From: Chrysopilus asiliformis
Lineage: Eukaryota > Arthropoda > Insecta > Diptera > Rhagionidae
Assembly: GCA_964034945.1 (NCBI GenBank)
Contig: OZ035964.1
Location: 7,832,828-7,896,827, forward strand
DNA length: 64,000 nt
Direction: 5' to 3'
Position numbers and translations under genes: made by a program. Of this stretch, positions 10,881-23,310 are shown one piece after another. The notes beneath the pieces are model-generated. The model saw only the letters and a program-made list of their open reading frames with translations. It was not told the origin of the DNA and did not search any database. Each line of letters begins with the position of its first letter. Position 1 is the stretch's first letter.

Positions 10881-11182
10881 AGACGAAGTAGAGAAAATAT
10901 TGTATTGTCCTCGAACTTATGTATATGTGCAAAATTTCAAGTCAATCAGTGACAGAGGGTCAAAATTGAATTACAAGATTTGAGTCTGGCAAACAGACAA
11001 ACAAACAGCCAGACACGAAGGCAACCTAAATAAAAGCTTTTAAAAAATCGTCTGCGGCGCATTTGATTACAAAATCTTCCATTACAACGTATATTTCTCT
11101 CTTAAAAATTTGACATTGTCGTTATCGTCATCATCAGTACTCTCAAACGAAAAAGAATGACGGCCACCAATGTTTCTAAAGT
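10881..11182 (+). repeat. Decayed element with AAAATTTCAAGTC core and ACAGACAAACAAACAG tract
   Basis: GTGCAAAATTTCAAGTC at about 10927-10943 is followed some 50 bases later by a short ACAGACAAACAAACAG tract and then TCGTCTGCGGCGCATTT near 11048. The same succession is seen, decayed, at 44225-44330. It belongs to the group of repeats that share this core and a GTCT/GACA tract. Confidence 0.5.
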
Positions 11183-11647
11183 CTACAATGAAACTTTCAG
11201 GTTACAATGAAACTTTTAGGTTACAATGAAACTTTTAGGTTACAATGAAACTTACAGGTTACAATGAAACTTTCAGGTTACAATGAAACTTTTAGGTTAC
11301 AATGAAACTTTCAGGTTACAATGAAACTTTCAGGTTACAATGAAACTTTTAGGTTACAATGAAACTTTCAGGTTACAATGAAACTTTTAGGTTACAATGA
11401 AACTTTCAGGTTACAATGAAACTTTCAAGTTACAATGCAACTTTTAGGTAACAACAAAACTTTCAGGTTACAATGAAACTTTCAGGTTACAATGAAACTT
11501 TCAGGTTACAATGAAACTTTCAAGTTACAACGCAACTTTTAGGTTACAATAAAACTTTCAGGTTACAATGAAACTTTCAGGTTACAATGAAACTTTTAGG
11601 TTACAATGAAACTTTCAGTTTACAATGAAACTTTCAGGTTACAATGA
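11183..11647 (+). repeat. 19-bp minisatellite, ~24 copies
   Basis: Tandem GTTACAATGAAACTTTCAG units alternating irregularly with a TTTTAG-ending variant. There are a few CAAGTTACAA and CAACAAAAC variants in the middle. Unit length is constant. Nineteen is not a multiple of three and no frame is maintained. Confidence 0.93.
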
Positions 11648-12000
11648 CTTCTAGGCGATTTCTATCCTGCGATATTTTGACGGACAAAAAATTAGTGTTT
11701 TGTCCGGACAAAAGAATGGTGTACAAACAACAATCTCAATAAAAAGATTTGTCAGCCTCAATGGTAGTACAGAAGAGTTGCAAGAGAATGGGAGGGGAAG
11801 AGGGGCAGATTCCAACTGAAAGTAAAACCCTGACCGATAACGAAGGAGTTAAGAAAATTCTGACAAAATCCTTATTTTTTACGCGTTCTTCGCTAGAGAT
11901 TTTCGTAATAATGCTGTCGGTTTTCCTGCCAACTGTCATTTTTTTACGTATGGCACTTATCTGCCACTCCAAGGGTATATAATATAGTGACACTTACTCG

Positions 12001-12087
12001 GTGCCTTCACTTGGGATTTTTCATCGCAGAGATTTTATGATTGACCAATCAGAACTCTCTGCGATGAAAAATCCCAAGTGAAGACAC
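12001..12087. mobile_element. Fold-back element with ~32-bp near-perfect arms
   Basis: The arms 12001-12032 and 12056-12087 are reverse complements except for one or two bases (CTTCACTTGGGATTTTTCAT against ATGAAAAATCCCAAGTGAAG), around a 23-base loop. At 87 bases this is a compact fold-back MITE or a hairpin. No target duplication was identified. Confidence 0.75.
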
Positions 12088-13540
12088 GGTGTTACGTCGC
12101 ATATACCGAAAATGCTAGCTTAAACTACTAATGGGTGGACCATAAAATACGTCACGCTTATTTTCGGCCTGTTGATCCCACCTTCGTCCCTTCCCTTTTC
12201 CTTTCCATTTCTCTTTCCCAAAGAAAGGAAGAAAAGCTTTTATTACAGCCACCTCCACACTACCGCAAACATCCCTCCACCCCCCGCAAACCACTAAAAG
12301 TGTAACGCAATAAGTAAATCATTTTTAAAGCACTGTCGCGGTTTTTCAACAAAAAAAAATTAAAGGAATTTTCATAAAATTCGAAAGATTTTTTTTTAGA
12401 TTCAGGGGAAAAAATAGTAAATCTAACCATTTTATAATGGAAAATCAGGGCTATATAACTAGGGTAACCATATTTTTTTGTGTGTGAATCCGGCGCATGG
12501 CACGTGGAAGGGGGGGGGGGGGGGGGGATTAATTGTGAAAACTGAATTTCCAATCATGGGGGAGGGAGTTTGGTTCAATTTTTTTTGTTTGCGTTTATGT
12601 TCTCAAAGTATAACTAAAATTGAGCCGCAGACAAAACTTTTAGAATCCAACGTTCCATTCTTCAAAATTATTTTTTTAAGAAAAATGCATTAGAAGCGGC
12701 AATGGCTGAACGAATTGCACCGCAGGTGAAAGATTTTTGGTTTCGAGGTCAATTTTATAGTGATAAAGAAACTACGACTCTAAATTGCATAGATCCAGGG
12801 CAAAAGTGTAATTCTCGGGACGCCGGCTCAACATTCCTAAATCCGGGACTATCGGGGCCATTGCGGAACGTATGATCACTTTTTAAATTTATCATTGACC
12901 TTAACCAATGGCCCAAATGGTCGGTTTAGCGACTAGTACTTTGAGCAATTTTGATTATTATTGGTACCACATTATAAGTCAAAGTTGCTATTATCGGAAA
13001 CACGAGGCTGGGCCAAAATGGGTTAACGCGATTTACTATTATTTGGTCCTAGAAAAGTGGGTTAACAAAGGCCACCGCATAACGAACTCAAAACACGTGT
13101 ATCTATGAAAAAAAAAATTAGCAAATGCCCGAAAGAACCGGTAAATCCCGGATAAAGAAGTTTAATTGCTGGTTCAAATCCGTTTGGTTTACGCTATTTT
13201 GACCGAAACTACAAACTCTAAAATGTTTAAAATCAGCATGGCACCCTCTCTCCTAACAACGCGCAGTTTATAGATACGATACGACACACATACACACACA
13301 AACACATTCAGCACAACCCCATAAATATATCTCATCGGAGCAGCATAAAATGTCGGCAAATGTTCGCAGTTGAACAAGCAGATAAACGGCAACAAAACTT
13401 CATAATCGAATTTCAAACCTACATTTTAACATTTAAATTTTACAACGTCGAAGAAATAACTTGTTATAAAAAAATGAGAGATATAAAAATATGAGAGGGG
13501 CAGAATTTTTCAATAAACTGGGATTAGGCGTACGGCTGTA
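12088..13540. other. Mostly non-coding stretch with dispersed-repeat fragments
   Basis: It contains a TAAAATACGTCACGC repeat head near 12145 (similar to 43765), a 17-base G tract near 12511, an AGGGTAACCATAT head near 12463, and possibly a decayed CCGGGA-rich partner near 12815-12880. Frames in the interval are short and show no domain. AC dinucleotide runs lie near 13285-13300 and 13547. Confidence 0.4.
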
Positions 13541-13937
13541 CGAACGCACACACACATGCAGAGATTTTCAAGGTGTCAAAAGAAGAACCTCGATTGGTGG
13601 CGAAAATTCGTCGTCCTTGTCTATAACGAACAGAAAGTAGCAGAGAGATTTTCGTGTCCTTTCCGATCGTAGCCAATCCGTTTCAAGCTTGGCCAAAAAC
13701 CGGGCCGAAGTGAGCGATAGACAGAGACGGAGTAAGCTCGCGTTTAATCGCAACCCAGAAATATATCCAGCTGCGAGTGCGCATTGGACACAAATTCTAA
13801 CTTGTCTAAAGCGTTACTGGATTTGAAAACAAAATCGACGAAAAAAGAATCAATTTTTATAGTCGTTCAACGCGGACGGAAATAACCATCTAAATGGATG
13901 GAAAAAAAAAACTGAATAAATTTCTCGTTTCGAATCG
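13541..13937 (+). other. Candidate first exon ending in a GTAAGT donor
   Basis: An island of balanced composition (13541-13930), rich in words such as GAACGCACACACAC and GAGCGATAGACAGAGACGG, ends at 13937 directly before the strong donor GTAAGT (13938-13943). An ATG at 13894 opens a short frame (MDGKKKLNKFLVSN) that reaches the donor without a stop, so the exon could be leader plus start. No acceptor-matched downstream exon was found in the window, so the gene, if real, is not recoverable here. Confidence 0.25.
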
Positions 13938-16900
13938 GTAAGTCCGACGGCTTTTATGGCCCGGCCATAAAGCAACCACCCTATTCGATGCACTGGACTA
14001 TTCCTCCTTTGATATCAAAAGAAAATCCGAGAGTAGAACAGTCTCACGTCATCCGAAATCGGCTAATATCGGGAAATCTCAGTTTTTTGTTTATTTTTGA
14101 AGGATTCGTCGTCCTACGGGAAGCCTCGAGTATTAGCTGAAGAGAGACGAAACTAGTTTTCCATTCCAAAGGCATTTAACATCATCCGCTGCATTACTCT
14201 CGCATCGCATGAGGCGCATCGCTTAATCGAAATGAATGTCTGGGGCGTTGCCGTTCAATTTCTAACCAAAAATAAAACATAAAAACTGACAGTGAAAGCC
14301 ACCATACCGATAGCCCATCCCATTTATCTTATACTCTTCAAAACTCACCCAAAAGCGTAGACCTATGCATTTATCTCATTTCCACTCGACGAGGACACGA
14401 ATTTACAACCATTTCTATCTCTTTCAACCAGGATTACTGGCTTTTACCTCCTTTTTCGTTCGCCTGTTGCTGCTCAGCAGCGCTCTCTCCCCACCAGATG
14501 ACGGCGGCGCATTGCATATGATTTGGTCATTCGTGACCATAATTTCGTGTCCCGCCCCAATTCCGGACGCATAACCAATCAGATGTGAACGATGAAATCA
14601 TAACTGAGCAACGAAGAAACGAAAACTTAACGAAAGATTCCTCGGTAGAAGAGGGCACACAACATGAATATGAATTACATCTCAGTTTTTAACAGAGTTT
14701 CTGATTCGTTGAAAAATTATTGCGCTCATCAGTCGACTGACAGCTTCGAAAGTGGTCGGATGTTGTTTTTTGGAAGTGTGGGGAAAGGGAAATGTCTTCA
14801 TTCGGGAAAACGTGATGTAATTTATGCAAACTGGAGACGAATTCTCGTGGATTTTTTTTGTATTTTCAACTTTTCAATAGAGGAACTGAAAATAGATTTT
14901 GGCGACAGATAAAATAGTATGATTTAAACTAGTGTGTTTGGGATGGCGCAAGATTTCACGATTAATATCTGGCCGTACGGCTGTCTTTAATACATTGAGC
15001 TAAAGACTTGAAATTTCGCAAAACATTTTCGCGCGACTAAGTTCTTAAACGCCCCCAAATAAACGTATTTTTGCCCAAAGGAGCTAAAAAAAATAGGATC
15101 AGAAATTAAGTAGGGTAACCATACGTCGTCGTGGATTGGCGGGACCCTCCCGGAATCATGCTTGTTGTCCCAGCGGCGTCCGTGGAACTAAAGTTATGTC
15201 TTCGCTGATTTAAGGGCTGTAATTTATTGAACACTGCAAAAAAAATGATCTCTACTCGCCCGTTGCCTGTTAAGAGGGGGAAGGGGCGAGTAACTAGAGG
15301 TCTGAAGCCTATTTTGTTAAAGAATTTCTTTCACAGTCCTTTCTAACCAAAAGACTCTCCCTGAGTTTTCCGAAGCCCTTTTTGTCAGAGATTTTTTTTC
15401 CAAAACCGTTTCTATGCAGAAAAATGTTTTCCTAAGCTTTCCAAAACCTTTTTTTGCTCCCCTCGAAATTCATAAAAAAAATCTTTCACATTCAGAAATG
15501 TTGCGGCGTACTTTTTCCAATTTCTGTCTATGGTGAATTTCTTTAATAAAAAGTGTGCCTTCTAGCCCATTTTTTTTTTAAATTTCCATGTATTATGCAT
15601 TCTATTAAAAAAAAATAGCGATTTTTGTTATATACCAAAGAAATAAGATGACATTCTACCTTTATATTTAGATAATCAAAGACAAAGATCAACAAAAAAT
15701 TCTTTTAACGACCATTCCGAATTTTTAGGCGCGCAAAAATGCATTTTTAATAATTTTTAACAGCACTTCCGGACGATTTTTGAATGCCCAAGGTCCTCTA
15801 GCAGCATTTCCTGGCGATTTTTGGGTGCTTCAAGGCATGTAGCAGCAGCACCCCTATTCGTGCCATTTTTCTAAAAACGAAAGGTGGCGCCAAATACAGG
15901 CTTTTCCCGGTCATCTCGCACGCGTTAACTTTGGAGAGTAACGAATGAAAGAAAAAACATCGTCTCTAAATCGGGTCCTTGCGAACCTTTTGTATGGACC
16001 AAAGACATTCGATTAATAGACTGACAAAGCGATATAAATTCGCGGCCATAGATTTGCAAACCTGTGTCGCCATCAAGGATGCTCGAATAAAAAACTGAAG
16101 GGATTCACGAAAGACTTGTTTTGTATTATAAAAAAAAATGTGTCAAAGGTATTTCCACTCTAATTGCAGAATTCAGTTGACAAGCTTAACAAAAAATGCT
16201 AAAAAAAATTGCATAAACTGTCCCTTACCATTATAATTCAATTTAGTTCTGAGAATCGTAGAAGCAAATCGGGAAAAACTTAGAAATTTCCCGAGGGAAA
16301 ACGACGGCTCCTTCAATTTTGCCTAACTTCGGGTTCACTTGAAATCATTCTGTCAAGCCAGCTGGTCGTCATGAACAGTAGCGGAACTAGAGGCGGGGCC
16401 AGGGTTTTTTTCGAGAGGGTAACTATGACGGATTAGCAATTTTATGTTACAATTTTTGAAGGATTTTTTTCTTCAATTTTCTAAAATATTTATATGACAT
16501 TTCTTAAAAACTGCCCTTCTTGCCCCTGTTCTTCCTGTGATGCCACTAAAATGCTAGCTTTTGCAATTATTTCCGGATACTGCGACAATGTTTTATTTGT
16601 TTTCCTATTTGTAAGTAAATTTCTTAAATATTTTGATGGTTGTCCGCGTTTGCTAATGCAATCTATAAAAAATCCTGCGGCTTTTAATTTTACTCTACAT
16701 TGAAAGATTCTGCTATTTAGGAAAATTTGTCCCAGAATTTTCCGAGGCCCTTTTTGTTAGATAATTTTTTTTAGCCCTTTCTATGCAGAAAAAAATTCTC
16801 CTAATTTTTCAAGCCCTATTTTGTTAGGATTTTTTTCCAAAGCCTTTTCTATGCCGAAAAAAGTGTTTCCGATAGAATAAATTTATGTAGAGGAATTCCC

Positions 16901-17174
16901 TAAGTCTATCATGATTTGATTGAATTTTGGTGCCTGTAAGGCGAAATATTAAAGGGGAAATAACGAATGCAAAAAGAAGAAACAATAGAATATTTATTTT
17001 ATATTTTATATCTACTATGTTTCAATTTTATTTCGTCGTCGTCTACGTGACATGAATTAAAACTAGAATGCATTCATCGGCGGCGGCATGTCTGCGAATT
17101 GAGTGGAGCGAATTTTTATGATCGGAAAATTAAACAATTAAATTTTTTTAAAAAAAAGAAAAACGAAAAACAAT
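13938..17174. other. Non-coding stretch with ~60-bp diverged repeats
   Basis: 13.95-14.9 kb keeps gene-like composition but has no supported exon. A TAGGGTAACCATACGTCG head lies near 15113. Two blocks, about 15310-15470 and 16720-16870, share diverged units containing CCTTTTTGTTAGA, TTTTTTTCCAAA and TTTCTATGCAGAAAAA at roughly 60-base spacing. The interval 15.5-16.7 kb shows nothing recognisable. Confidence 0.4.
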
Positions 17175-17846
17175 CTCGCTCAGAAATGGTCTCGGAAATA
17201 TTTTTTCAGCTTCGAAATTTCGTTTAAAAATTCGAAAAAAAATAATTCTCGCTGAGAAAAGGTCTCGCAAATATTTTTCCTGCTTAGAATTAGCCTCCAA
17301 AAATTCGAAAAAAATATCTGCCACTGAGAAATGGTCTTGGAAATATTTTTTCAGCTTATAAATAGCGTTTAAAAATTCGAAAAAAAAAATTTCGCTGAGA
17401 AAATGTCTCGGAAATATTTTTCCTGCTTAGAAATTGCGTTTAAAAATTCGAAAAAAATAATTCTGGCTGAGAACTGGTCTCGGAAATATTTTTCCAGCTT
17501 AGAAATTGCGTTTAAAAATTCGAAAAAAATAATTCTCGCTGAGAAAAGGTCTCGGAAATATTTTTCCTGCTTAGAATTGGCCTCCAAAAATTCGAAAAAA
17601 ATATCTGCCACCGAGAAATGTTGTCGGAAATATTTTTCCAGCTTAGAAATTGCGTTTAAAAATTCGAAAAAAATAATTCTCGCTGAGAAAAGGTCTCGGA
17701 AATATTTTTCCTGCTTAGAGTTTGCCTCCCAAAATTCGAAAAAAAATATCTGCCACCGAGAAATGGTGCCGGAAATATTTTTCCAGCTTAGAAATTGCGT
17801 TTAAAAATTCGAAAAAAATAATTCTCGCTCAGAAAAGGTCTCGCAA
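17175..17846 (+). repeat. 144-bp dimeric satellite, left (plus-oriented) arm
   Basis: Alternating 72-base monomers. One carries CTCGGAAATATTTTTCCTGC with GCCTCCAAAAATTCG and ATCTGCCAC; the other carries TTTTTCCAGCTTAG with GCGTTTAAAAATTCG and AATTCTCGCTGAG. They form a higher-order unit of about 144 bases, with about 4.6 units here. The array then reverses orientation at the palindrome 17847-17868. Frames of 80-130 codons are satellite translations, since 72 and 144 are multiples of three. Confidence 0.92.
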
Positions 17847-17868
17847 AAATATTATATATATAATATTT
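17847..17868. repeat. Perfect 22-bp AT palindrome at the satellite inversion point
   Basis: The AAATATTATAT half is followed by its exact reverse complement. It lies between the plus-oriented arm ending at 17846 and the first minus-oriented units starting about 12 bases later, so it is the axis of a head-to-head inversion. Confidence 0.85.
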
Positions 17869-17879
17869 GGAAGCAAATT

Positions 17880-20800
17880 CTAAACATGAAAAGTATTTCC
17901 GAGACATTTTCTAAGTGGGAAATAATTTTTCTGGATTTTTAAAGGCAAGTTCAAAGCAGGAAAAATATTTCCGAGACCTTTTCTCAGCCAGAATTATTTT
18001 TTTCGAATTTTTAAACGCAATTTCTAAGCTGGAAAAATATTTCCGACACCATTTCTCGGTGGCAGATATTTTTTTCGAATTTTTGGAGGCTAATTCTAAG
18101 CAGGAAAAATATTTCCGAGACCTTTTCTCAGCGAGAATTATTTTTTTTCGAATTTTTAAACGCAATTTCTAAGCTGGAAAAATATTTCCGACACCATTTC
18201 TCGGTGGAAGATATTTTTTTCGAATTTTTGGAGGCCAATTCTAAGCAGGAAAAATATTTCCGATACCTCTTCTTAGCGAGAATTATTTTTTTCGAATTTT
18301 TAAACGCAATTTCTAAGCTGGAAAAATATTTCCGAGACCATTTCTCAGTGGCAGATATTTTTTTTCGAATTTTTGGAGGCTAATTCTAAGCAGGAAAAAT
18401 ATTTCCGAGACCTTTTCTCAGCGAGAATTATTTTTTTCGAACTTTTAAACGCAATTTCTAAGCTGGAAAAATATTTCCGAGACCATTTCTCGGTGGCAGA
18501 TCTTTTTTTCGAATTTTTGGAGGCTAATTCTAAGCAGGAAAAATATTTCCGAGACCTTTTCTTAGCGAGAATTATTTTTTTCGAATTTTTAAACGCAATT
18601 TATAAGCTGGAAAAATATTTCCAAGACCATTTCTCGGTGGTAGATTTTTTTTTCGAATTTTTGGAGGCTAATTCTAAGCAGGAAAATATTTGCGAGACCT
18701 TTTCTGAGCGAGAATTATTTTTTTCGAATTTTTAAACGCAATTTCTAAGCTGGAAAAATATTTCCGACACCATTTTTCGGTGGCAGATATTTTTTTTCGA
18801 ATTTTTGGAGGCTAACTCTAAGCAGGAAAAATATTTCCGAGACCTTTTCTCAGCGAGAATTATTTTTTTTCGAATTTTTAAACGCAATTTCTAAGCTGGA
18901 AAAATATTTCCGACACCATTTCTCGGTGGCAGATATTTTTTTCGAATTTTTGGAGGCCAATTATAAGCAGGAAAAATATTTCCGATACCTTTTCTTAGCG
19001 AGAATTATTTTTTTCGAATTTTTAAACGCAATTTCTAAGCTGGAAAAATATTTCCGAGACCATTTCTCTGTGGCAGATATTTTTTTCGAATTTTTGGAGG
19101 CCAATTCTAAGCAGGAAAAATATTTCCGAGACCTTTTCTTAGCGAGAATTATTTTTTTCGAATTTTTAAACGCAATTTCTAAGCTGGAAAAATATTTCCG
19201 AGACCATTTCTCAGTGGCAGATATTTTTTTTCGAATTTTTGGAGGCCAATTCTAAGCAGGAAAAATATTTGCGAGACCTTTTCTTAGCGAGAATTATTTT
19301 TTTCGAATTTTTAAACGCAATTTCTAAGCTGGAAAAATATTTCCGAGACCATTTCTCGGTGGCAGATATTTTTTTCGAATTTTTGGAGGCTAATTCTAAA
19401 CAGGAAAAATATTTCCGAGACCTTTTCTCAGCGAGAATTATTTTTTTTCGAATTTTTAAACGCAATTTCTAAGCTGGAAAAATATTTCCGAGACCATTTC
19501 TCTGTGGCAGATATTTTTTTCGAATTTTTGGAGGCCAATTCTAAGCAGGAAAAATATTTCCGAGACCTTTTCTTAGCGAGAATTATTTTTTTCGAATTTT
19601 TAAACGCAATTTCTAAGCTGGAAAAATATTTCCGACACCATTTCTCGGTGGCAGATATTTTTTTCGAATTTTTGGAGGCTAATTCTAAGCAGGAAAAATA
19701 TTTCCGAGACCTTTTCTCAGCGAGAATTATTTTTTTCGAACTTTTAAACGCAATTTCTAAGCTGGAAAAATATTTCCGACACCATTTCTCGGTGGCAGAT
19801 ATTTTTTTTCGAATTTTTGGAGGCTAACTCTAAGCAGGAAAAATATTTCCGAGACCTTTTCTCAGCCAGAATTATTTTTTTCGAATTTTTAAACGCAATT
19901 TCTAAGCAGGAAAAATATTTCCGAGACCATTTCTCGGTGGCAGATCTTTTTTTCGAATTTTTGGAGGTTAATTCTAAGCAGGAAAAATATTTGCGAGAAC
20001 TTTTCTCAGCGAGAATTATTTTTTTCGAATTGTTAAACGCAATTTCTAAGCTGGAAAAATATTTCCGACACCATTTCTCGGTGGCAGATATTTTTTTTTC
20101 GAATTTTTGGAGGCCAATTCTAAGCAGGAAAAATATTTCCGATACCTCTTCTTAGCGAGAATTATTTTTTTCGAATTTTTAAACGCAATTTCTAAGCTGG
20201 AAAAATATTTCCGAGACCATTTCTCAGTGGCAGATATTTTTTTTCGAATTTTTGGAGGCCAATTCTAAGCAGGAAAAATATTTCCGAGACCTTTTCTTAG
20301 CGAGAATTATTTTTTTCGAATTTTTAAACGCAATTTCTAAGCTGGAAAAATATTTCCGAGACCATTTCTCGGTGGCAGATATTTTTTTCGAATTTTTGGA
20401 GGCTAATTCTAAGCAGGAAAAATATTTCCGAGACCTTTTCTTAGCGAGAATTATTTTTTTCGAATTTTTAAACGCAATTTATAAGCTGGAAAAATATTTC
20501 CAAGACCATTTCTCGGTGGTAGATTTTTTTTTTCGAATTTTTGGAGGCTAATTCTAAGCAGGAAAATATTTGCGAGACCTTTTCTGAGCGAGAATTATTT
20601 TTTTCGAATTTTTAAACGCAATTTCTAAGCTGGAAAAATATTTCCGAGACCATTTATCGGTGGCAGATATTTTTTTCGAATTTTTGGAGGCTAATTCTAA
20701 GCAGGAAAAATATTTCCGAGACCTTTTCTCAGCGAGAATTATTTTTTTCGAACTTTTAAACGCAATTTCTAAGCTGGAAAAATATTTCCGACACCATTTC

Positions 20801-21363
20801 TCGGTGGCAGATATTTTTTTCGAATTTTTGGAGGCTAACTCTAAGCAGGAAAAATATTTCCGAGACCTTTTCTCAGCGAGAATTATTTTTTTTCGAATTT
20901 TTAAACGCAATTTATAAGCTGGAAAAATATTTCCGAGACCATTTCTCGGTGGCAGATATTTTTTTCGAATTTTTAAACGCAATTTCTAAGCTGGAAAAAT
21001 ATTTCCGACACCATTTCTCGGTGGCAGATATTTTTTTCGAATTTTTGGAGGCCAATTCTAAGCAGGAAAAATATTTGCGAGACCTTTTCTCAGCGAGAAT
21101 TATTTTTTTCGAATTTTTAAACGCAATTCCTAAGCTGGAAAAATATTTCCGAGACCATTTCTCGGTGGCAGATATTTTTTTCGAATTTTTGGAGGCCAAT
21201 TCTATACAGGAAAAATAGTTGCGAGACCTTTTCTCAGCGAGAATTATTTTTTTTCGAATTTTTAAACGCAATTTATAAGCTGGAAAAATATTTCCGAGAC
21301 CATTTCTCGGTGGCAGATATTTTTTCGAATTTTTAAACGCAATTTCTAAGCTGGAAAAATATT
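17880..21363 (-). repeat. 144-bp dimeric satellite, right (inverted) arm, ~24 units
   Basis: The same two 72-base monomer types as the left arm, reverse-complemented: AGCAGGAAAAATATTTCCGA with GAGACCTTTTCTCAGCGAG, alternating with AGCTGGAAAAATATTTCC and CTCGGTGGCAGATA. The order is regular for about 3.5 kb. Two hybrid monomers near 20948-20990 and 21308-21345 join CAGATATT directly to the TTTAAACGC half, as unequal exchange would give. Variation is mainly in the T-tract length and CGAGACC/CGACACC. Confidence 0.93.
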
Positions 21364-22171
21364 TTATGGCAGGTTGTGAAAACTCTTTCTGGTGAAAGAT
21401 CGAGGAATTCATACCCAGACAAGCAGTGACGCACCGTTAATTAAAAAAAAATATTAAATAATGCTTGGAATAAATTGCTTTGCTTGGAAAAACTGCCTGT
21501 AAATATCAGAAAAAATAAACCAAACTTGCCTCTTTAGGATATTTGAAATATTGTTTATTTCTTTTTGTCCTCAATCGCTTAATTTAAATATTATTTTATA
21601 ATAAAACTAATCGATTTGTCACCGTTTAATGTTTGACAATTCAATGTCGAGTGTCGTTCCCCCTTTTGACGCCTTTGTGTTGTGTCGGATTTTTTCCGGG
21701 GACGTCTTATTCATTTATTCGTGAATAACACAAAAAAAATAATTTCCCATTTGGATAATTTCTCGGCGTAAGTATAGGGGAAAAAGTGGCACACATAATC
21801 AAATCGCTTCGCTTTATTAACCGAATTTTCCATAGCGAATTAACAACAAAAGCCGTACAAAGAGTTTTTGAAAAATCCGGGGCGAGAAATAAACGCTCGA
21901 CAGAATAATTGATAGGAAAAAAAATGATGAAAATTCAGAGGAATGGAAAGTTCGGTTGTCGTGATTTTCTGAATTGTGATTACTTTCAATCAATTTACTG
22001 TTTTTCTTTCTCCGTTCGCCCCGACAATGATGCATATTTATGTGTGAAAAATCTGGAAGAAATTATTAAAGCTAGATGTCAGACAATGGCGGCGGCCATT
22101 TATTGGCGAAAGCCTATTCTGGAATGAGGATGCAACAATTTTTCCATTCAAAAACAAATGAAAAATACAAA
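21364..22171. other. Non-coding spacer between two satellite arrays
   Basis: Unique-looking AT-rich DNA. Overlapping 72-codon frames on both strands at 21817-22127 have no recognisable domain, and no splice signals gave a convincing exon. Confidence 0.35.
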
Positions 22172-23243
22172 AGTTCGAAAAAAAATATTTCCTGCTTAGT
22201 AAAGGCATCAGAAATATTTTTCCTGCTTAGAATTAGCGTCCAAAAATTCGAAAAAAATATTTCCCGGATGGAAAAGGTTCGGAAATATTTTTCCTACTAA
22301 AAACAAGCCTTTAAAAATTTGAGAAAAAATATTTTCCGGGTGGAAAAAGTCTCGGAAATATTTTTCCTGCTTAAAATTAGCGTCCAAAAATTCGAGAAAA
22401 ATATTTACCGCATGGAAAAGGTCTCGGAAATGTTTCTCCTACTAAAAACAAGCCTTTAAAAATTTGAGAAAAATATTTTCCGGGTGGAAAAGGTCTCGAA
22501 AATGTTTTTCCTACTAAGAACAAGCGTCTAAAAATTCGAGAAAAATATTTTCCGGGTGGAGAAGGTGTCGAAAATATTTTTCCGACTAAGAACAAGCCTA
22601 TAAAAATTCGAGAAAAATATTTTCCGGGTGGAAAAGGTCTCGGAAATATTTTTCCTACTAAGAACAAGCCTCTAAAAATTCGAGAAAAATATTTCCCGGA
22701 TGGAAAAGGTCTCGGAAATATTTTTCCTACTAAGAACAAGCGTCTAAAAATTCGAGAAAAATATTTTCCGGGTGGAAAAGGTCTCGGAAATATTTTTCCG
22801 ACTAAGAACAAGCCTATAAAAATTCGAGAAAAATATTTTCCGGGTGGAAAAGGTCTCGGAAATATTTTTCCTACTAAGAACAAGCCTCTAAAAATTCGAG
22901 AAAAATATTTTCCGGGTGGAGAAGGTGTCGAATATATTTTTCCGACTAAGAACAAGCCTATAAAAATTCGAGAAAAATATTTTCCGGGTGGAAAAGGTCT
23001 CGGAAATATTTTTCCTACTAAGAACAAGCCTCTAAAAATTCGAGAAAAATATTTCCCGGATGGAAAAGGTCTCGGAAATATTTTTCCTACTAAGAACAAG
23101 CCTCTAAAAATGCGAGAAAAATCACTCCCGGGTGGAAAAGGTCTCGGAAATATTTTTCCGACTAAGAACAAGCCTCCAAAAATTCGAGAAAAATATTTTC
23201 CGGGTGGAAAAGGTCTCGGAAATATTTTTCCTGCTTAGAATTA
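22172..23243 (+). repeat. 72-bp satellite array, ~15 copies
   Basis: Units are exactly 72 bases apart (for example GGTCTCGGAAAT at 22636 and 22708). Each has CTCGGAAATATTTTTCCTAC, AAGAACAAGCCTCTAAAAAT and TCGAGAAAAATATTTTCCGG. The first units are more like the 17-21 kb satellite (CCTGCTTAGAATTAG). The fixed multiple of three leaves a 264-codon minus-strand frame with a 24-residue repeat, judged artefactual. The array ends in CCTGCTTAGAATTAG, directly joined to degenerate CAGTCTGT repeats. Confidence 0.93.
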
Positions 23244-23310
23244 GTCAATCTGTCAGTCTGTCTGTTTGTCAATCTGTCAGTCTGTCACTCGGTCAGTCGT
23301 TCAGTCCAAA
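23244..23310 (+). repeat. Short degenerate CAGTCTGT tract
   Basis: About 65 bases of TCAATCTGTCAGTCTGTC-type repeat with several variants (TTTGT, CACTCGGT, CGTTCAGT) abut the 72-bp satellite. Same octamer family as 2348-3488, here short and decayed. Confidence 0.8.

Noticed and set aside
13162..13181. Possible tRNA B box (GGTTCAAATCC)
   Set aside because: The flanking bases cannot form a T-arm stem, and no A box or acceptor stem lies at the required distance.
17369..21412. Many 77-166-codon frames with FFEFLEANSKQEKYFRDLF-type repeats on both strands
   Set aside because: Translations of the 144-bp satellite in both orientations. Frames break wherever the T tract changes length.
22377..23171. 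264-codon minus-strand frame with a 24-residue repeat (GLFLVGKIFPRPFPPGKYFS)
   Set aside because: The 72-bp satellite period keeps any stop-free frame open. Substitutions between units change residues freely, and the array continues outside the frame.
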